A stretch of DNA of 64,000 nt, from the NCBI GenBank assembly GCA_030431455.1, contig JAUIJE010000006.1, positions 372,001-436,000 of the forward strand. The letters run 5' to 3'. Shown piece after piece: positions 43,217 through 51,812 of the stretch. Origin of the DNA: a bacterium (GTDB lineage Bacteria > Myxococcota > UBA727 > JAUIJE01). A model generated the notes under the pieces. That model saw nothing but the letters and a program-made list of their open reading frames with translations. It ran no database searches and had not been told where the DNA came from. Positions within the stretch are counted from its first letter, which is position 1; each line of letters begins with the position of its first letter. The position numbers were made by a program, and so were the translations under genes.

Positions 43217-43986
43217 TGTGTCGCTCCGTGGAGAAACAGCTGCACCAGCCATGTCGCCTCCTCTTCGGTGTCGTCGGTGCGGGGGGGCAAAAGCGCCGCC
43301 CCGGTGAGCAGCGAGACAAACCCCATCACCAATGGAACTGGGTCTTGTTCGGGCAGGTGGCCCGCGCGCATCTGGGCCACGAAGTAGCGGCCGAGGGCGT
43401 CGCGGGTGGTGCGCTGGTTGCCCCGCAGCCGGTCGAGCATCCCCGCGCCTTCGCCGGCCAGCGACGTGCCCACCAGGCCACGGTAGCGCCGAATGAACAC
43501 GAGCATGCGCACCGCCACCGGCCGCAAGACCTCGTCGAGAGGCCCGTCGGCCTGTTCCAAAAACGCCATCGCCTCGTTGCGCGGGGAGATGCCGGCGACG
43601 AAGGCGCGCAGCAGCCCTTCGCGGTCCGAGAAGATGCGGTAGATGGTCACCGGCGAGACCTGGGCCTTGGCCGCGATCTCATCGACGGTGACGTTCTCGA
43701 TGCCGCGGGTGCCGAACAGCGCGTCGGCCGCGGCGAGGATGCGGTCTTTGGCCGGGCCCATGCCGGGCACGTCGTGGCCGGCCGCGGCCACCTTCTTGAG
43801 CACATCGTCGCCGCTGCCCGCGAAGCGGTAGAGGGCCGGGCGCGACACGCCGAGTGTCCGGGCCAGGGCGGTCATGGAGAAACGATCCTGGGCCACGAGC
43901 TGGGCCGCGTGGTCGACGACCACGGCCTCGGTGAGGCTGTCGGGGACGGGAATGAGATCAGGCTTGGACATCTGCAAGATAGACAT
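43213..43986 (-). CDS. TetR-family regulator with two tandem helix-turn-helix segments
   Basis: 257 residues from ATG 43986 (43971 is an alternative). It contains two DNA-binding-like segments: one at about 28-58 (AAQLVAQDRFSMTALARTLGVSRPALYRF) and a standard TetR N-terminal domain at about 80-122 (KDRILAAADALFGTRGIENVTVDEIAAKAQVSPVTIYRIF), followed by a ligand-binding helical domain. Ordinary TetR proteins have only the second. It may bind two half-sites or two operators. Likely represses the coupled RPH-like and permease genes, and itself: a palindrome lies directly upstream. The start has no Shine-Dalgarno sequence. Confidence 0.8.
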   Translation of the reverse strand: MSILQMSKPDLIPVPDSLTEAVVVDHAAQLVAQDRFSMTALARTLGVSRPALYRFAGSGDDVLKKVAAAGHDVPGMGPAKDRILAAADALFGTRGIENVTVDEIAAKAQVSPVTIYRIFSDREGLLRAFVAGISPRNEAMAFLEQADGPLDEVLRPVAVRMLVFIRRYRGLVGTSLAGEGAGMLDRLRGNQRTTRDALGRYFVAQMRAGHLPEQDPVPLVMGFVSLLTGAALLPPRTDDTEEEATWLVQLFLHGATQ

Positions 43987-43987
43987 T

Positions 43988-43997
43988 ACTTGCAAGT
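43988..43997. promoter_or_regulatory. Palindrome ACTTGCAAGT next to the TetR start codon
   Basis: Perfect 10-bp palindrome placed 1 bp upstream of the ATG at 43986; a related imperfect inverted repeat, ATCTTGCAGAT, lies within the first codons on the minus strand (43969-43979). Position and symmetry fit an autoregulatory operator of the tandem-HTH TetR protein. Confidence 0.45.
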
Positions 43998-44010
43998 GTT
44001 CGGGCCTGTC

Positions 44011-44052
44011 AAACGAAAGCCCCGACCCGCGTCCACACGCCAGATCGGGGCT
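44011..44052 (-). terminator. Likely intrinsic terminator of mrp
   Basis: Minus-strand 8-bp stem AGCCCCGA/TCGGGGCT (44045-44052 with 44018-44025), 19-nt loop, followed by TTTCGTTT; 16 bp past the mrp stop. Confidence 0.6.
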
Positions 44053-44067
44053 CTTTGGCAGGGGGCC

Positions 44068-45267
44068 CTAGCTCAGAATGGGCAGGCCGCCCTTGGGTCC
44101 CGGCTTTTTGGGGGTCCCGGAGATCGAGATCGCCGGCCCGAGGGATTGCTGCATGTTTTGTTCGCCGGTGACCGCGAGGGTGGTGGCGACGTTCTGCGCG
44201 AGCTCGATGAAGGCCTTTGCCGACGCGCTCTCGGGGTGTTCGATCACCACCGGGGTGCCGGCGTCGCCCGCGCTGCGCACGGACACCTCGATGGGGATCT
44301 CGCCGAGGAAGTCGAGGCCGAGCTTGTCCGCGGCCTGGTGGGCTCCCCCGTGGGCGAAGATCTCATGCCGCTTGTCACAGTTGTCGCAGATGAAGTAGCT
44401 CATGTTCTCGACGAGGCCGAGGGACGGGATGCCGACCTTATCGAACATGTTCTTGGCCCGGATGACGTCGGCCAGGGCCACGTCTTGCGGGGTGGACACG
44501 ATCACCGCGCCGGTGACGAGGATCTGTTGGGCGATGGTGAGGTGGATGTCGCCGGTGCCGGGGGGCAGGTCGACCACCAGGTAGTCGAGCTCGTCCCAGG
44601 CCACGTCGCGGAACATCTGCATCGAGGCGGACGCGATCATCGGGCCGCGCCACACCATGGGCTGGTCCATGTCGACGAGAAAACCCATGCTCATCAGCTT
44701 GAGGCCGTGCCGGGTCATGGGCAGGAGCTTGGGGCGCTCGTCGTTTTCGCCGGGGATGGTGCCCGGGCGCGCGCCGTCTTGGATGCCGAGCATGGTGGGC
44801 ACCGAGGGCCCGTACACGTCGGCGTCGAGCAGCCCGACCTTGCAGCCGAGCTTGGCCAACGCCGCGGCGAAGTTGGCCGCCACCGTCGACTTGCCCACGC
44901 CCCCCTTGCCCGAGGCGATGAGCAGCACGTTCTGGATGCCGGGCAGGGCTTGTTGCTCCTTGCCGCTGCCCGCGGCGGGCAGGACGTTGGACAGGATCTT
45001 GAGCTCGACCTCGGCGACGGAGAGCGCGGTCTTGGCCTTTTCGATCACCTCTTGCTCGAGCGCCGCCCGGCCGGACAAGGCGAGGGTGGGCAGGATGAGC
45101 TCGACGGTGACGTGGTCTTTTTTGGTCTGCTCGGCCGCGCCCACCCACTCGAGGGACACGATGTCCTGGTCAAACGCGGGATGACGCACCGCGCGCAATG
45201 CCTCCTCGAGGGTGGCTTGTTGGTCCGCGGACAACGCGGCCGGCTTTTTCGAAAAACCCAGAACCAT
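44068..45267 (-). CDS. mrp: Mrp/NBP35-type iron-sulfur cluster carrier ATPase
   Basis: 399 residues. N-terminal MIP18/DUF59-like domain (about 15-95, LEEALRAVRHPAFDQDIVSLEWV) then a deviant Walker P-loop NTPase: SGKGGVGKST (119-128), switch I region VDLPPGTGDIHLTI and CDNC (Cys293, Cys296 in ICDNCDKRHEIF), the CxxC that binds a bridging [4Fe-4S] cluster. It transfers clusters to apo-proteins. It points away from the thiS-thiG-thiC-thiE cluster across a 119-bp spacer; ThiC needs a [4Fe-4S] cluster, so a functional link is plausible. Ends in the GGLPILS tail. Confidence 0.93.
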   Translation of the reverse strand: MVLGFSKKPAALSADQQATLEEALRAVRHPAFDQDIVSLEWVGAAEQTKKDHVTVELILPTLALSGRAALEQEVIEKAKTALSVAEVELKILSNVLPAAGSGKEQQALPGIQNVLLIASGKGGVGKSTVAANFAAALAKLGCKVGLLDADVYGPSVPTMLGIQDGARPGTIPGENDERPKLLPMTRHGLKLMSMGFLVDMDQPMVWRGPMIASASMQMFRDVAWDELDYLVVDLPPGTGDIHLTIAQQILVTGAVIVSTPQDVALADVIRAKNMFDKVGIPSLGLVENMSYFICDNCDKRHEIFAHGGAHQAADKLGLDFLGEIPIEVSVRSAGDAGTPVVIEHPESASAKAFIELAQNVATTLAVTGEQNMQQSLGPAISISGTPKKPGPKGGLPILS

Positions 45268-45386
45268 GTGTGGCCTCCTGCGGATCGCTTAGGAACGGCC
45301 TCGCAGCGTGTCAATGAGCGGCGTTCGGCCCGCGGTCCCGGGCGCCAGGGCGTTGCTGTTTCGGCCCAACCCGCTAAACGACGGCC

Positions 45387-45590
45387 ATGCGCATCGCGGT
45401 GAACGGAACAAGCCAAGAGCTGCCCGCCGAGGTCGAGAGCGTGCAGGACCTGGTCTCGACGCTGGCCTTGGCCCAAGAGCAAGTCGCGGTGGAGCACAAC
45501 GGCGCCATCGTTCGTCGCGCGGCGTGGCCGAAGGTCGCGCTCGCCGACGGGGATGTGGTCGAGATCGTGACCCTGGTCGGGGGAGGATGA
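45387..45590 (+). CDS. thiS: Sulfur carrier protein ThiS
   Basis: 67 residues, ubiquitin-like beta-grasp protein whose C-terminal Gly-Gly becomes a thiocarboxylate that donates sulfur for thiazole formation. [45 protein letters not shown] shows the usual pattern, and it ends VTLVGGG, the conserved double glycine. It begins 119 bp from mrp and runs 1 bp from thiG. It is the first gene of the plus-strand thiamin cluster. No TPP riboswitch (THI-box) is evident in the 45268-45386 leader. Confidence 0.88.
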   Translation: MRIAVNGTSQELPAEVESVQDLVSTLALAQEQVAVEHNGAIVRRAAWPKVALADGDVVEIVTLVGGG

Positions 45591-45591
45591 C

Positions 45592-46392
45592 ATGGCAGCG
45601 TTGACCGTCGGCTCGGTGGAGCTGCAAAGCCGGCTCATCGTGGGCACCGGCAAATACAAAAACCTCGACGAGGCCGAGACCTGCCTGCGCGTGTCCGAAG
45701 CCGACATGGTCACGGTGGCGATCCGGCGCGTGCCCCAAGCGGCCCCCGGCGAGCGCAGCTTGTGGGACGTCATCCCCGAGGGCATGCACATCCTGCCCAA
45801 CACCGCGGGCTGCTACACCGAGGACGATTGTGTGCGCACCGCGCATCTCGCCCGGGAGCTGCTCGGCGAAGAGCGCGGAAAGTGCATCAAGGTCGAGGTC
45901 ATCGGGGACGAAAAGACGCTGTTCCCCGACGTGGCCGCCACCATCGCCGCGACCAAGCGGCTGGTGGACGAAGGCTTCATCTGTATGCCGTACATCACCG
46001 ACGACCCCGTGAGCTGCTTGAAGCTGCTCGACGCGGGGGCGCACGCGGTGATGCCGCTGGCCGCCCCCATCGGGTCGGGCCTCGGGATTCGCAACCCCTA
46101 CAACCTCAAGATCATCCTCGAGCAGGTCCGGGAAAAAGCCCCCGGCGTGCCCGTCATCGTCGACGCCGGGGTGGGCACCGCGTCGGACGCGGCCTTCGCC
46201 ATGGAGATGGGCGTCGACGGCATCCTGATGAACACCGCCATCGCCCAAGCCAAGGACGCGCCCAAGATGGCGGTGGCCATGCGCGACGCGGTGCGGGCCG
46301 GCCGCATGGCGTTCGAGGCCGGGCGCATTCCGCGCAAGCTCTACGCCACCGCCTCGAGCCCCCTCGAGGGCACGCTGCCCTCGCTCAACTAG
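45592..46392 (+). CDS. thiG: Thiazole synthase ThiG
   Basis: 266-residue TIM barrel that condenses deoxyxylulose 5-phosphate, the ThiS thiocarboxylate and dehydroglycine into the thiazole phosphate. Conserved [18 protein letters not shown] start, Schiff-base lysine region [96 protein letters not shown]. It follows thiS by 1 bp. ThiO or ThiH (the glycine or tyrosine oxidase) is not in the window, so that step is encoded elsewhere. Confidence 0.95.
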   Translation: MAALTVGSVELQSRLIVGTGKYKNLDEAETCLRVSEADMVTVAIRRVPQAAPGERSLWDVIPEGMHILPNTAGCYTEDDCVRTAHLARELLGEERGKCIKVEVIGDEKTLFPDVAATIAATKRLVDEGFICMPYITDDPVSCLKLLDAGAHAVMPLAAPIGSGLGIRNPYNLKIILEQVREKAPGVPVIVDAGVGTASDAAFAMEMGVDGILMNTAIAQAKDAPKMAVAMRDAVRAGRMAFEAGRIPRKLYATASSPLEGTLPSLN

Positions 46393-46443
46393 CCTCCCCT
46401 CGCCCCACCGGCTCTTCACAGTTTCTTGATCCCGGACACCGAC

Positions 46444-48228
46444 ATGCCGACCTTCCAACGCTTCGACTACCCCGCCCTCGGCGAAAACCCCAGCACCGCA
46501 AAAGACGGCACCACCCCCGGCAGCTTTGCCCTCAAAGCCCACATCGGCAGCGCGCTTCCGTTCAGCTCGCCCGACACCCCCGGCATGCCCGCCCCGTCGG
46601 ACAAGACCGCGTGGGACTTCATGCCCGACGACTGGACCAAGAACGACGACGGAAGCTGGTCGGCGCCGGCGGGTTTTGTCCCCGTGACTCAACTCGAACA
46701 CGCGCGGCTTGGCACCATCACCCCCGAGATGGAGCGCGTGGCCGCCCGGGAGCCGCACCTCACCGCCGTCCAGGTGCGCGACGAGGTCGCCGCGGGCCGC
46801 ATGGTCATCCCCGCGAACAAGAACCACCTGCGCCACAACCTCGACCCCATGGCCATCGGCCGCGCGGCCAAGACCAAAATCAACGCGAACATGGGCGCGT
46901 CCCCGGTCAGCTCCGGCACCGACGAGGAAGTGGAAAAACTCCACTGGGCGGTCAAATGGGGCGCGGACACGGTGATGGATTTGTCGACGGGGGGCGACCT
47001 CGACAAGACCCGCGCCGCGATCATCGAAAACAGCACCGTGCCCATCGGCACCGTGCCGATCTACTCCATGATCATCGGCCGGCAGATCGAGGACCTCGAC
47101 AAACAAGCGGTGCTCGACACCTTGGCCCACCAAGCCGATCAAGGCGTGGACTACTTCACCATTCACGCCGGCGTGCTGAAAGAACACTTGCCGTTCGTCA
47201 AAGACCGGCTCATCGGCATTGTGTCCCGGGGGGGCTCGCTCCTCGCCAAATGGATGCTCCACCACGACAAGCAGAACCTGATGTACACCATCTGGGAAGA
47301 CATGTGCGACGTGATGCGCGAACGGGACGTGACCTTCTCCATCGGGGACGGGCTGCGCCCGGGCGGCCTGGCCGACGCCAGTGACATTGCCCAGCTGAAA
47401 GAGCTCGAGACCCTGGGCGAGCTCACCGAACGCGCCTGGAAAAAGGGCGTGCAGGTGATGGTCGAGGGGCCGGGGCACGTGCCGTTCGATCAGATCGAGT
47501 TCAACATGAAAGCCCAGCGCGCGGCCTGCCACGGCGCGCCGTTTTACGTGCTCGGGCCCCTCGTGACCGACATCTTCCCCGGCTACGACCACATCACGTC
47601 CGCCATCGGGGCCACCGCCGCCGGCTACCACGGCGCGTCCATGCTCTGTTACGTGACCCCCAAAGAGCACCTCGGCCTGCCCAAGAAGGACGACGTGAAG
47701 CAGGGCTGCGTGGCGTACAAAATCGCCGCCCACGCCGCCGACGTGGCCCTCGGCATCCCCCACACCCGGGACCGCGACGACGAGCTCACCAAGGCCCGGG
47801 CCGCGCTCCACTGGGAAAAACACTTCGAGCTCAGCTTCGACCCCGACCTCGCCCGCGCCTACCACGACGAGGATCTCGACGTGGACACCGACTTCTGCGC
47901 GATGTGTGGCCACGACTGGTGCTCGGTCCGCATCAGCAAAGAAATCCAAGAGTTCGCGTCGGGCAAAGCCGATGACTACGCCTGGGAAAAGCCCCAGGTG
48001 AGCGCGGCCCTCACCGACGAGCAAAAGGCCATTCTCGAACAGCGCGGTCACCTCTCGCCCGACGAGATTCACCGCTTGGCGAGCAAGACCAAAAAGAAGC
48101 TCGGCAAAGACGGCGACAAGGCCGCGTGCCACTCGGACACCACCGACGCGGACAAAGCTTTGGCCCTGCAACAGGCCGAGCTCGTCTCGCTCACGCCCTC
48201 GAAAAAGGGCATGCGCAAGACCGCCTAG
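46444..48228 (+). CDS. thiC: Phosphomethylpyrimidine synthase ThiC
   Basis: 594-residue radical-SAM-like enzyme rearranging aminoimidazole ribotide to the HMP-phosphate pyrimidine of thiamin. The C-terminal cluster motif CAMCGHDWC (CxxCxxxxC) in [21 protein letters not shown] holds its [4Fe-4S] cluster; the core holds [66 protein letters not shown] and [42 protein letters not shown] 46444 chosen over the TTG at 46426 because the protein starts MPTFQRFDY. It ends with about 100 residues of C-terminal extension typical of many bacterial ThiCs. Confidence 0.95.
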   Translation: MPTFQRFDYPALGENPSTAKDGTTPGSFALKAHIGSALPFSSPDTPGMPAPSDKTAWDFMPDDWTKNDDGSWSAPAGFVPVTQLEHARLGTITPEMERVAAREPHLTAVQVRDEVAAGRMVIPANKNHLRHNLDPMAIGRAAKTKINANMGASPVSSGTDEEVEKLHWAVKWGADTVMDLSTGGDLDKTRAAIIENSTVPIGTVPIYSMIIGRQIEDLDKQAVLDTLAHQADQGVDYFTIHAGVLKEHLPFVKDRLIGIVSRGGSLLAKWMLHHDKQNLMYTIWEDMCDVMRERDVTFSIGDGLRPGGLADASDIAQLKELETLGELTERAWKKGVQVMVEGPGHVPFDQIEFNMKAQRAACHGAPFYVLGPLVTDIFPGYDHITSAIGATAAGYHGASMLCYVTPKEHLGLPKKDDVKQGCVAYKIAAHAADVALGIPHTRDRDDELTKARAALHWEKHFELSFDPDLARAYHDEDLDVDTDFCAMCGHDWCSVRISKEIQEFASGKADDYAWEKPQVSAALTDEQKAILEQRGHLSPDEIHRLASKTKKKLGKDGDKAACHSDTTDADKALALQQAELVSLTPSKKGMRKTA

Positions 48229-48257
48229 GGCAGGGACCGAAACGAGAGAGGCGCGCG

Positions 48258-48857
48258 ATGGGCTCACGGCAAAACCCGCGCGAAGCGTTTTGCCGGCTGC
48301 TCATCACCGACGAGGCCGCGGCCTTGGCCCGTGGCCGTTCGGTGGCGGGGCACATCCAAGCCGCGCGCCTGCCCCCCGGCTGCGCCATCCTGTGGCGGGA
48401 CAAGCACACCCCAGAAAAAGACCTCGCGCCCGTGGCCCGGGCGGTGGCCGCGGCCTGCCGGGCCCGGGGCGTGCCCATGCTTGTGCACAACCACATTGGC
48501 CTCGCCCCCGAGGTGGGCGCGGCCGGCCTGCATCTGTCCAGCGACCGCGACCCCGAAAAGGCCCGGCGCCAGCTGCCGCCCGGCATGTGGCTCGGCCAGA
48601 GCCTGCACCGCGGGGACGAGGGCCGCGCGCGCGCACCGCTCGATTACGTGACCGTGGCCCCGGTGTTCGCGCCTTTGTCCAAGCCCGAGGACGTGCGCCC
48701 GCCGCTCGGGCTCGACGGCCTGCGCACCTTTTGCGCGGCCGCGGCGGTGCCGGTCTACGCCCTCGGGGGCATCGAGCGTGAAGCCCAGCACGCCGCGAGC
48801 GTGTCCACGGGGGCCGCCGGCACCGCGGTGCTCTCCGCGTGGTTTGTCGCGCCCTGA
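48258..48857 (+). CDS. thiE: Thiamin-phosphate synthase-family protein
   Basis: 199 residues from ATG 48258. TIM-barrel landmarks: LLITDEAAALARG, VPMLVHNHIGLAPEVGAAGLHLSSDRDP, MWLGQSLHRGDEGRARAPLDYVTVAPVFAPLSKPE (the conserved YVxxGPVFxTxTK region, here changed to YVTVAPVFAPLSKPE), VPVYALGGIE. ThiE couples pyrimidine and thiazole phosphates to thiamin monophosphate. The TKxx part is variant, and the related TenI proteins share the fold without this activity. Its place after thiS-thiG-thiC makes synthase activity likely. Confidence 0.78.
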   Translation: MGSRQNPREAFCRLLITDEAAALARGRSVAGHIQAARLPPGCAILWRDKHTPEKDLAPVARAVAAACRARGVPMLVHNHIGLAPEVGAAGLHLSSDRDPEKARRQLPPGMWLGQSLHRGDEGRARAPLDYVTVAPVFAPLSKPEDVRPPLGLDGLRTFCAAAAVPVYALGGIEREAQHAASVSTGAAGTAVLSAWFVAP

Positions 48858-48878
48858 GGGCGTGGTACGTCCCGCCCC

Positions 48879-49934
48879 ATGAACACCTCCCGCAAAAACC
48901 TGGTCTCCGCCGTCGGTGCGCTGTGCACCATGTGGTTGCTCGCCGCTTGCGAAGGCCCCATGCCCCTGCACATGAGCGAGGTGGCCATCGCGCTCACCCC
49001 CGCGGACGTGACCGTGACGATGTCACTGCACGACTTGGTGTACGGGGACAAAAGCGATGAGCTGAGCCGGTTTGTGTCCATGGCCGGCATGGTCAGCCCC
49101 GAGCGGGCCTTGCCGCGGCTGCAGGCCAAAGGGGGATACCGGTGGATCAAGAAGTTCGCGCGGTATGAGCTCGCGCCCCAGGGGGCGGGTCTGGATCTCA
49201 CCCTCGGGTTGGTCGCGGACCGGTCCACCTTCGATGCGTGCGCCGCGCGGCTCTGCGCGCTGGGGGGCGGCACGAAGCTGACCGGTGACGACAAGAAGTG
49301 CGACGGCATCCCGCTCAAGCTCTGCGACGGCAAGTACCTCGCCCTCGAGGAGAAGCGGGCCGAGCCGGGCATGACCTGGCCCCAAAGCGCGGCCCGGATT
49401 GTGCTGTCTGGCGACGTGCCGAAGGCCCGGACCCCCCAGCAGATCTCGGCCCGCGACGCCTATGCACAGTTTGTCGGTCCCGGGGCCAAAGATGCGCTCG
49501 CCACCGCGGACTGGATCGAACAGTACGCCCAGGCCTTCGTCGAGGGGGACGTGGCCCGGTGCAAAAAACTCGACCAACAAGAGCAGCGCCTGTCGGACGA
49601 GTGGGCCAACCTGCGCGAGGCCCAGCGCAAGCGCTTGCGGCTGGGCGCGGTCCACGCCCTGCTCGAGGCGTTCGACCCCGAACACTTGCAGGAGCCCCCC
49701 GGGGCGTATACGGACAGCTTCGCCACCGCCCCCGCCTACGAGGACGTGCTCCCGAGCCGGGTACCCCCGGCGACGTTGATGGCCCTGCGCGCGGCCTATG
49801 AAATTGGATGGCGCGCCCCCGACCCGGCGCTGTCCGAACGCCTGCGCGCGGCGTGCGATCTGTCCGTGTCCCGCCGGCACGACGAGGTGCGCTCCTTTTG
49901 CGCCCTGCTCGCGCCCCCCCCGCCGAACCGCTGA
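48879..49934 (+). CDS. Lipoprotein of unknown function
   Basis: 351 residues with a signal peptide and lipobox LLAAC (Cys24). The mature protein is mixed alpha/beta with three or four cysteines at about 110-150 (AACRL-like FDACAARLCALGGGTKLTGDDKKCDGIPLKLCDGKYLALEEK) that could make disulfides, and helical segments rich in Arg/Glu near 205-245. No family recognised and no catalytic motif. It lies 21 bp after thiE and points toward the SRAP gene, so it may be read through from the thiamin cluster, but nothing links it to thiamin. Confidence 0.6.
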   Translation: MNTSRKNLVSAVGALCTMWLLAACEGPMPLHMSEVAIALTPADVTVTMSLHDLVYGDKSDELSRFVSMAGMVSPERALPRLQAKGGYRWIKKFARYELAPQGAGLDLTLGLVADRSTFDACAARLCALGGGTKLTGDDKKCDGIPLKLCDGKYLALEEKRAEPGMTWPQSAARIVLSGDVPKARTPQQISARDAYAQFVGPGAKDALATADWIEQYAQAFVEGDVARCKKLDQQEQRLSDEWANLREAQRKRLRLGAVHALLEAFDPEHLQEPPGAYTDSFATAPAYEDVLPSRVPPATLMALRAAYEIGWRAPDPALSERLRAACDLSVSRRHDEVRSFCALLAPPPPNR

Positions 49935-49937
49935 GCG

Positions 49938-50606
49938 CTATTCGTCCTCCACCGGGTCGAGGCACTCCTCGCCCTGGTGGCGCACGTTGTTGACGTACTT
50001 GCTGACCTCGAAGGTCTCGAGCACGTCGTTGGCCGCGGGGGCCATGAGGTCGATGAGCGCGGGCAGCGGCGCGCTCTTGTCGAGCCAGAGCTTTTGCAGC
50101 TCGGGCTCGAGCACGACGGGCATGCGGTTGTGCACCTCGGCGCAGAGATCGTTGGCCGCGCAGGTCAGCACCGTGCAGGTCTCGATGTCGAACGCTTTGT
50201 TGTAGCCCCAAATGCCGGCCATCGCGAGGGGCTGGCCGTCGGCGCGGCGGTACACAAACGGGCGCTTGTTGGTCTTGCTCTCGCGCAGCCACTCGTAAAA
50301 GCCGTCGAACACCACCAGGCAACGGCGCTTTTCAAACCCGGACTTGAACATGCGCTTTTCATGCACGGTCTCGCTCTTGGCGTTGGTGACCATAAACGGC
50401 CGCTTGCCCTCGTCTTTGACCCAGGGCGGAATCAGCCCCCAGTGCAGGCCCACCAGCTCGCGCCCCTCGTCGCTGGGCCGCACCGCCGCGACCTCGGTGG
50501 TCGGCGCAATGTTATAGCGCGCGTCATCGGCCCCCATGTTGTCGAGGGCGTTGAACACCTGGGCGAGCTTGGCCGACGGGGTCTTGCGGTAGGCGCGTCC
50601 ACACAT
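49938..50606 (-). CDS. SRAP/HMCES-family protein (YedK-like)
   Basis: 222 residues. SRAP proteins form a covalent thiazolidine bond with abasic sites in single-stranded DNA through Cys2 after Met removal. MCGRAYRK at the N-terminus gives Cys2; RYNIAPTTEVAAVRP, HWGLIPPWVKD, NAKSETVHEKRMFKSGFEKRRCLVVFDGFYEWLRES (active-site Glu near FYEW), MAGIWGYNK and HNRMPVVL complete the family pattern. No DNA-repair or SOS gene is adjacent. It is convergent with the unknown lipoprotein gene (3-bp gap). Confidence 0.93.
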   Translation of the reverse strand: MCGRAYRKTPSAKLAQVFNALDNMGADDARYNIAPTTEVAAVRPSDEGRELVGLHWGLIPPWVKDEGKRPFMVTNAKSETVHEKRMFKSGFEKRRCLVVFDGFYEWLRESKTNKRPFVYRRADGQPLAMAGIWGYNKAFDIETCTVLTCAANDLCAEVHNRMPVVLEPELQKLWLDKSAPLPALIDLMAPAANDVLETFEVSKYVNNVRHQGEECLDPVEDE

Positions 50607-50718
50607 GGCGACAGGCTAACCACCCCGGGCCCCCTGTGACCATCCCCACAGCGCGGCCGCGCGGGCAAAATGTCTGGCCCCCGAACACGTCCAAGCGCCC
50701 GGTTGCGACGGAGGTTGT

Positions 50719-51276
50719 ATGTGGAGTCTCTTGCTCCTGGGGGCGTTGTCGACGCCGGCCCAGGCCGAACCGGCCCCCGCGGTGGTGGCGTGGCGGCAGG
50801 ACGATGGGTTGGCCCTGCTCCGGCTCGGGGGCGGTGACCCCGGCCACGGACAGCGGTTCAAGCTGGTGCGCGACGACGAGGTCCTCGACCTCACCCCGCT
50901 GGAGGCCGCCAGCCTCACCGGCCACGACGACATCGCGCAGAAGATCGTCGCCTTTCAGGCCGGCCAGATCGTGCTCGCCAGCACCAGCATCGTCGCCGTC
51001 ACCGGCTTGAGCGTCGTGGCCCTGGCCGGGGGGATGATGCTGTTGATGCCGGTGGTCGACCCCGCCCTCGACACCGGCTTGCCCCGCGAACCCTTGGCCC
51101 TCGGCACCGCGGGCGCGGCGCTGGGCATGGCCGCGGTGATGGGCGTCTCTGCCGCCGGGGGGGCTTTGCTGTTTCACCTCGTCGCGCCCACCGAGGAGGA
51201 AATGTCCTCGATGAGCGGGGTGGCCTATCTCGGCGATGGCGATCTGAAGCTCACCCAAACCATTCCCTGTGAATAG
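50719..51276 (+). CDS. Exported membrane protein, paralogue of the next gene
   Basis: 185 residues, ATG 50719 with GGAGG 7 bp upstream. Signal peptide (MWSLLLLGALSTPAQA), a soluble part containing VLDLTPLEAASLTGHDDIAQKIVAF, and two hydrophobic segments (IVLASTSIVAVTGLSVVALAGGMMLL; LGTAGAALGMAAVMGVSAAGGALLF). It ends near SSMSGVAYLGDGD. The TPLxAxxLxGHxD element and the SGVxY end reappear in the next gene, so the two are paralogues. No function known. Confidence 0.6.
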   Translation: MWSLLLLGALSTPAQAEPAPAVVAWRQDDGLALLRLGGGDPGHGQRFKLVRDDEVLDLTPLEAASLTGHDDIAQKIVAFQAGQIVLASTSIVAVTGLSVVALAGGMMLLMPVVDPALDTGLPREPLALGTAGAALGMAAVMGVSAAGGALLFHLVAPTEEEMSSMSGVAYLGDGDLKLTQTIPCE

Positions 51277-51287
51277 CGAGGCGTTCG

Positions 51288-51812
51288 ATGTTGCTCCCCA
51301 GCTTGTCCCTGTTGGCCTCGTTGGCCGCGCACCCGCACCCCGACTGTACCCCGTGCGAAAAAGAGGTCCCGGTGCCCCGGGTGCCCGTCACCGTCGTGGC
51401 GGTGGACAAAAACATCCCCCAACAGGTCCGGGCCTGGGCCGCGGATGGCCCCGCGGCGTCGCATCTGGCGTTCTACGCCGAGACCGGGGGGCGCCGGGTC
51501 CCCATCACCCCGCTGCGCGCGATGCAGCTCGCGGGGCACAAAGACCACGCCGACGCCCTTCAGCTGGCGCACCGGTTCTCGATGGTGCCCGACGGCCAGC
51601 TCGAGGATGAGTTCTTGGTCTACCTTGTGCGGCCGCTCGGACTTGGACCGGTGCACGTCGATGTGTGGGAAGCGGCGGGGTCTTGTTTGCTCACCGCGAC
51701 CCCGGCGTTCTGGATGCGTCCGATGGTGAACAGCGGCGCGCGCTGGGTGTTCGCTCCCCGCGACGACGAGCTCAGGTCGGCTTCGGGGGTGACGTACCGT
51801 CCAACGAACTGA
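51288..51812 (+). CDS. Exported protein, paralogue of the preceding gene
   Basis: 174 residues. Signal peptide MLLPSLSLLASLAA, a CTPCEK pair, then PITPLRAMQLAGHKDHADALQLA, matching DLTPLEAASLTGHDDIAQKI in the neighbour, and it ends DELRSASGVTYRPTN, matching SSMSGVAYLGD. Fewer hydrophobic segments than its partner. The gene follows the first by 11 bp and its last 41 bp overlap the 3' end of the GGDEF gene on the opposite strand, so transcription of one would oppose the other. Confidence 0.6.
   Translation: MLLPSLSLLASLAAHPHPDCTPCEKEVPVPRVPVTVVAVDKNIPQQVRAWAADGPAASHLAFYAETGGRRVPITPLRAMQLAGHKDHADALQLAHRFSMVPDGQLEDEFLVYLVRPLGLGPVHVDVWEAAGSCLLTATPAFWMRPMVNSGARWVFAPRDDELRSASGVTYRPTN

Noticed and set aside
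45268-45386. TPP riboswitch before thiS
   Set aside because: The conserved CUGAGA and GAU/ACCUGAUCUGG elements are not visible.
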